From: Phycisphaerales bacterium | GTDB lineage: Bacteria > Planctomycetota > Phycisphaerae > Phycisphaerales > UBA1924 | Assembly: GCA_030680655.1 (NCBI GenBank) | Contig: JAUXUZ010000077.1 | Span: 1 to 5,310 of the forward strand | Length of the DNA stretch: 5,310 nt | Direction of reading: 5' to 3' | Part shown: positions 4,572 to 5,310 of the stretch, piece after piece | Layout: each line of letters begins with the position of its first letter | How positions within the stretch are numbered: the stretch's first letter is position 1 | The notes under the pieces: generated by a model | What the model was told of the DNA's origin: nothing | The model's input: the letters and a program-made list of their open reading frames with translations, nothing else | Database searches by the model: none | Made by a program: the position numbers and the translations under genes

Positions 4572-5310
4572 ATGATCTCAGCAGCCACCGCCGCCGGTCC
4601 TCTCCATCAACCCCTTTGCGATATCGACGACAAGCCCGCGGATCACCGGTTCCAGCAGCTGCGGTCGAACAGAGGAAGCAGGAGGCGATGGCAACCGAGT
4701 CTGGTGTGGGGCCGTCTGCCGCTCCTCGCGGCCGCGTGCATGAGCGTCATGTCCATGCAGGTATCGGCGCAGACCACGCCTGCCCCCACACCGATCCCCG
4801 ATGCGTTCCGCGAGCCGCGTCCGTGCAACCTCCCGGACCAGCCGCCCATTCTGGGGCTCTCCGTGTGGAACGCCAACCTCTGGCCCGGCGGCGTGGTCCC
4901 CTACGAGTTCGACGCCAACGCGACCGCCAACCAGCAGTCCGCAATGCGGCTGGCGATGGATGTGATCGAAGCCGCAGCCTTCGTGCACTTTGTCGTACGA
5001 TCGGGCCAGCCCAACTACCTCCACATCCAGAACAGCACCGGGAACAGCTCGTTCGTCGGCATGATCGGCGGCGGGCAGGTCGTCAACATCTTCAACTGGA
5101 ACTTCCGCTTCATCATGTGTCACGAACTCATGCACGCCCTGGGCGTATGGCACGAGCAGCAACGGCCGGATCGCGACCAGTACATCACAGTCAATTACGC
5201 GAACATCCAGCCCGGCTACGCCCACGCCAATTTTGACATCCAAGCCGGGACCACGCCGCAGGGCGAATATGACTTCGACAGCGTGATGCACTACGGCGTG
5301 TGCGCACTTT
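4572..5310 (+). CDS. Astacin-family (M12A) secreted zinc metalloprotease, 3' end missing
   Basis: The visible 246 residues hold most of an astacin catalytic domain. It begins near LWPGGVVPYEF (103-113), carries the zinc motif HELMHALGVWHE (184-195: ligands H184, H188, H194; catalytic E185) followed by RPDRDQY, and reaches the Met-turn SVMHYG (237-242) with M239 and the tyrosine ligand Y241. The frame runs off the right edge, so any later domain is unknown. A hydrophobic export segment (VWGRLPLLAAACMSVMSMQVSA) ends near residue 67, with a likely cut after VSA. The start is uncertain. ATG 4572 gives a long basic N-region with a Tat-like SRRRW; GTG 4704 would give a standard short signal peptide but lacks a well-spaced ribosome site. 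The propeptide is short, has no FxGD aspartate switch, and contains EPRPCNLPD (81-89), which resembles the PRCGxPD cysteine switch of matrix metalloproteases. It probably degrades extracellular protein or processes a surface protein. The preceding dockerin gene ends 30 bp upstream. Confidence 0.85.
   Translation, partial: MISAATAAGPLHQPLCDIDDKPADHRFQQLRSNRGSRRRWQPSLVWGRLPLLAAACMSVMSMQVSAQTTPAPTPIPDAFREPRPCNLPDQPPILGLSVWNANLWPGGVVPYEFDANATANQQSAMRLAMDVIEAAAFVHFVVRSGQPNYLHIQNSTGNSSFVGMIGGGQVVNIFNWNFRFIMCHELMHALGVWHEQQRPDRDQYITVNYANIQPGYAHANFDIQAGTTPQGEYDFDSVMHYGVCAL
4680..4685 (+). promoter_or_regulatory. Strong Shine-Dalgarno-like AGGAGG near the astacin start
   Basis: AGGAGG is a full match to the anti-Shine-Dalgarno, but the ATG just after it (4688) is out of frame with the protease. 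The nearest usual in-frame start, GTG 4704, is 18 nt away, beyond normal spacing. It may help start at GTG 4704 or be coincidental. Confidence 0.3.

Noticed and set aside
4535..5236. Open frame of 233 codons following the dockerin gene, with AGGAGG close to an internal ATG (4688)
   Set aside because: The alternative frame encodes a clear astacin domain with all zinc ligands; this frame is Arg/Pro/His-rich shadow sequence, and the spacing from AGGAGG to 4688 is only 2 nt.
1..5310. CRISPR array, tRNA, rRNA, transposase or phage gene
   Set aside because: I looked for regularly spaced repeats, cloverleaf-like segments and DDE or integrase motifs and saw none.

Overview
The window is GC-rich bacterial chromosome, most likely from a planctomycete of the Phycisphaerae type. 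The best marker is the C-terminus of the secreted protein at 3681-4541. It carries the paired DGxxDxNxFIxFIxxFF repeats separated by an ADRGSTGG linker that are typical of 'GC-type dockerin' anchored proteins in that group. Genes lacking a clear Shine-Dalgarno sequence and repeat-rich spacers fit the same assignment. This is inferred from motifs only.

Left part (1-1883): the first residues of a LacI-family repressor (minus strand, cut by the window edge) stand back to back with a secreted glycoamylase/GH144-like glycoside hydrolase (plus strand). The 173-bp gap between them holds two candidate operator-like palindromes. The arrangement looks like a locally controlled sugar-polymer utilisation unit, probably for a beta-glucan.

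Middle (1884-3680): a spacer holds two inverted copies of a 25-bp hairpin unit between 12-bp direct repeats, which resembles a small non-coding mobile element. Two weak hairpins follow in the convergent gap. Then comes a minus-strand gene for a 266-aa protein of unknown function, whose proline/serine-rich centre seems to be built partly from intergenic-type repeat DNA. Upstream of it is a candidate sigma70 promoter and about 580 bp without a convincing gene, holding a 10-bp tandem repeat and a strong inverted-repeat cluster.

Right part (3681-5310): a secreted protein with a C-terminal dockerin-like module, then an astacin-family (M12A) zinc metalloprotease that is cut by the right edge and has a matrix-metalloprotease-like 'cysteine switch' motif ahead of its catalytic domain. 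The two genes share a strand and are only 30 bp apart if the upstream start is used, so co-transcription is possible. All three plus-strand products carry export signals, so the window mostly encodes extracellular or cell-surface functions. I see no rRNA, tRNA, CRISPR array, transposase or phage gene.
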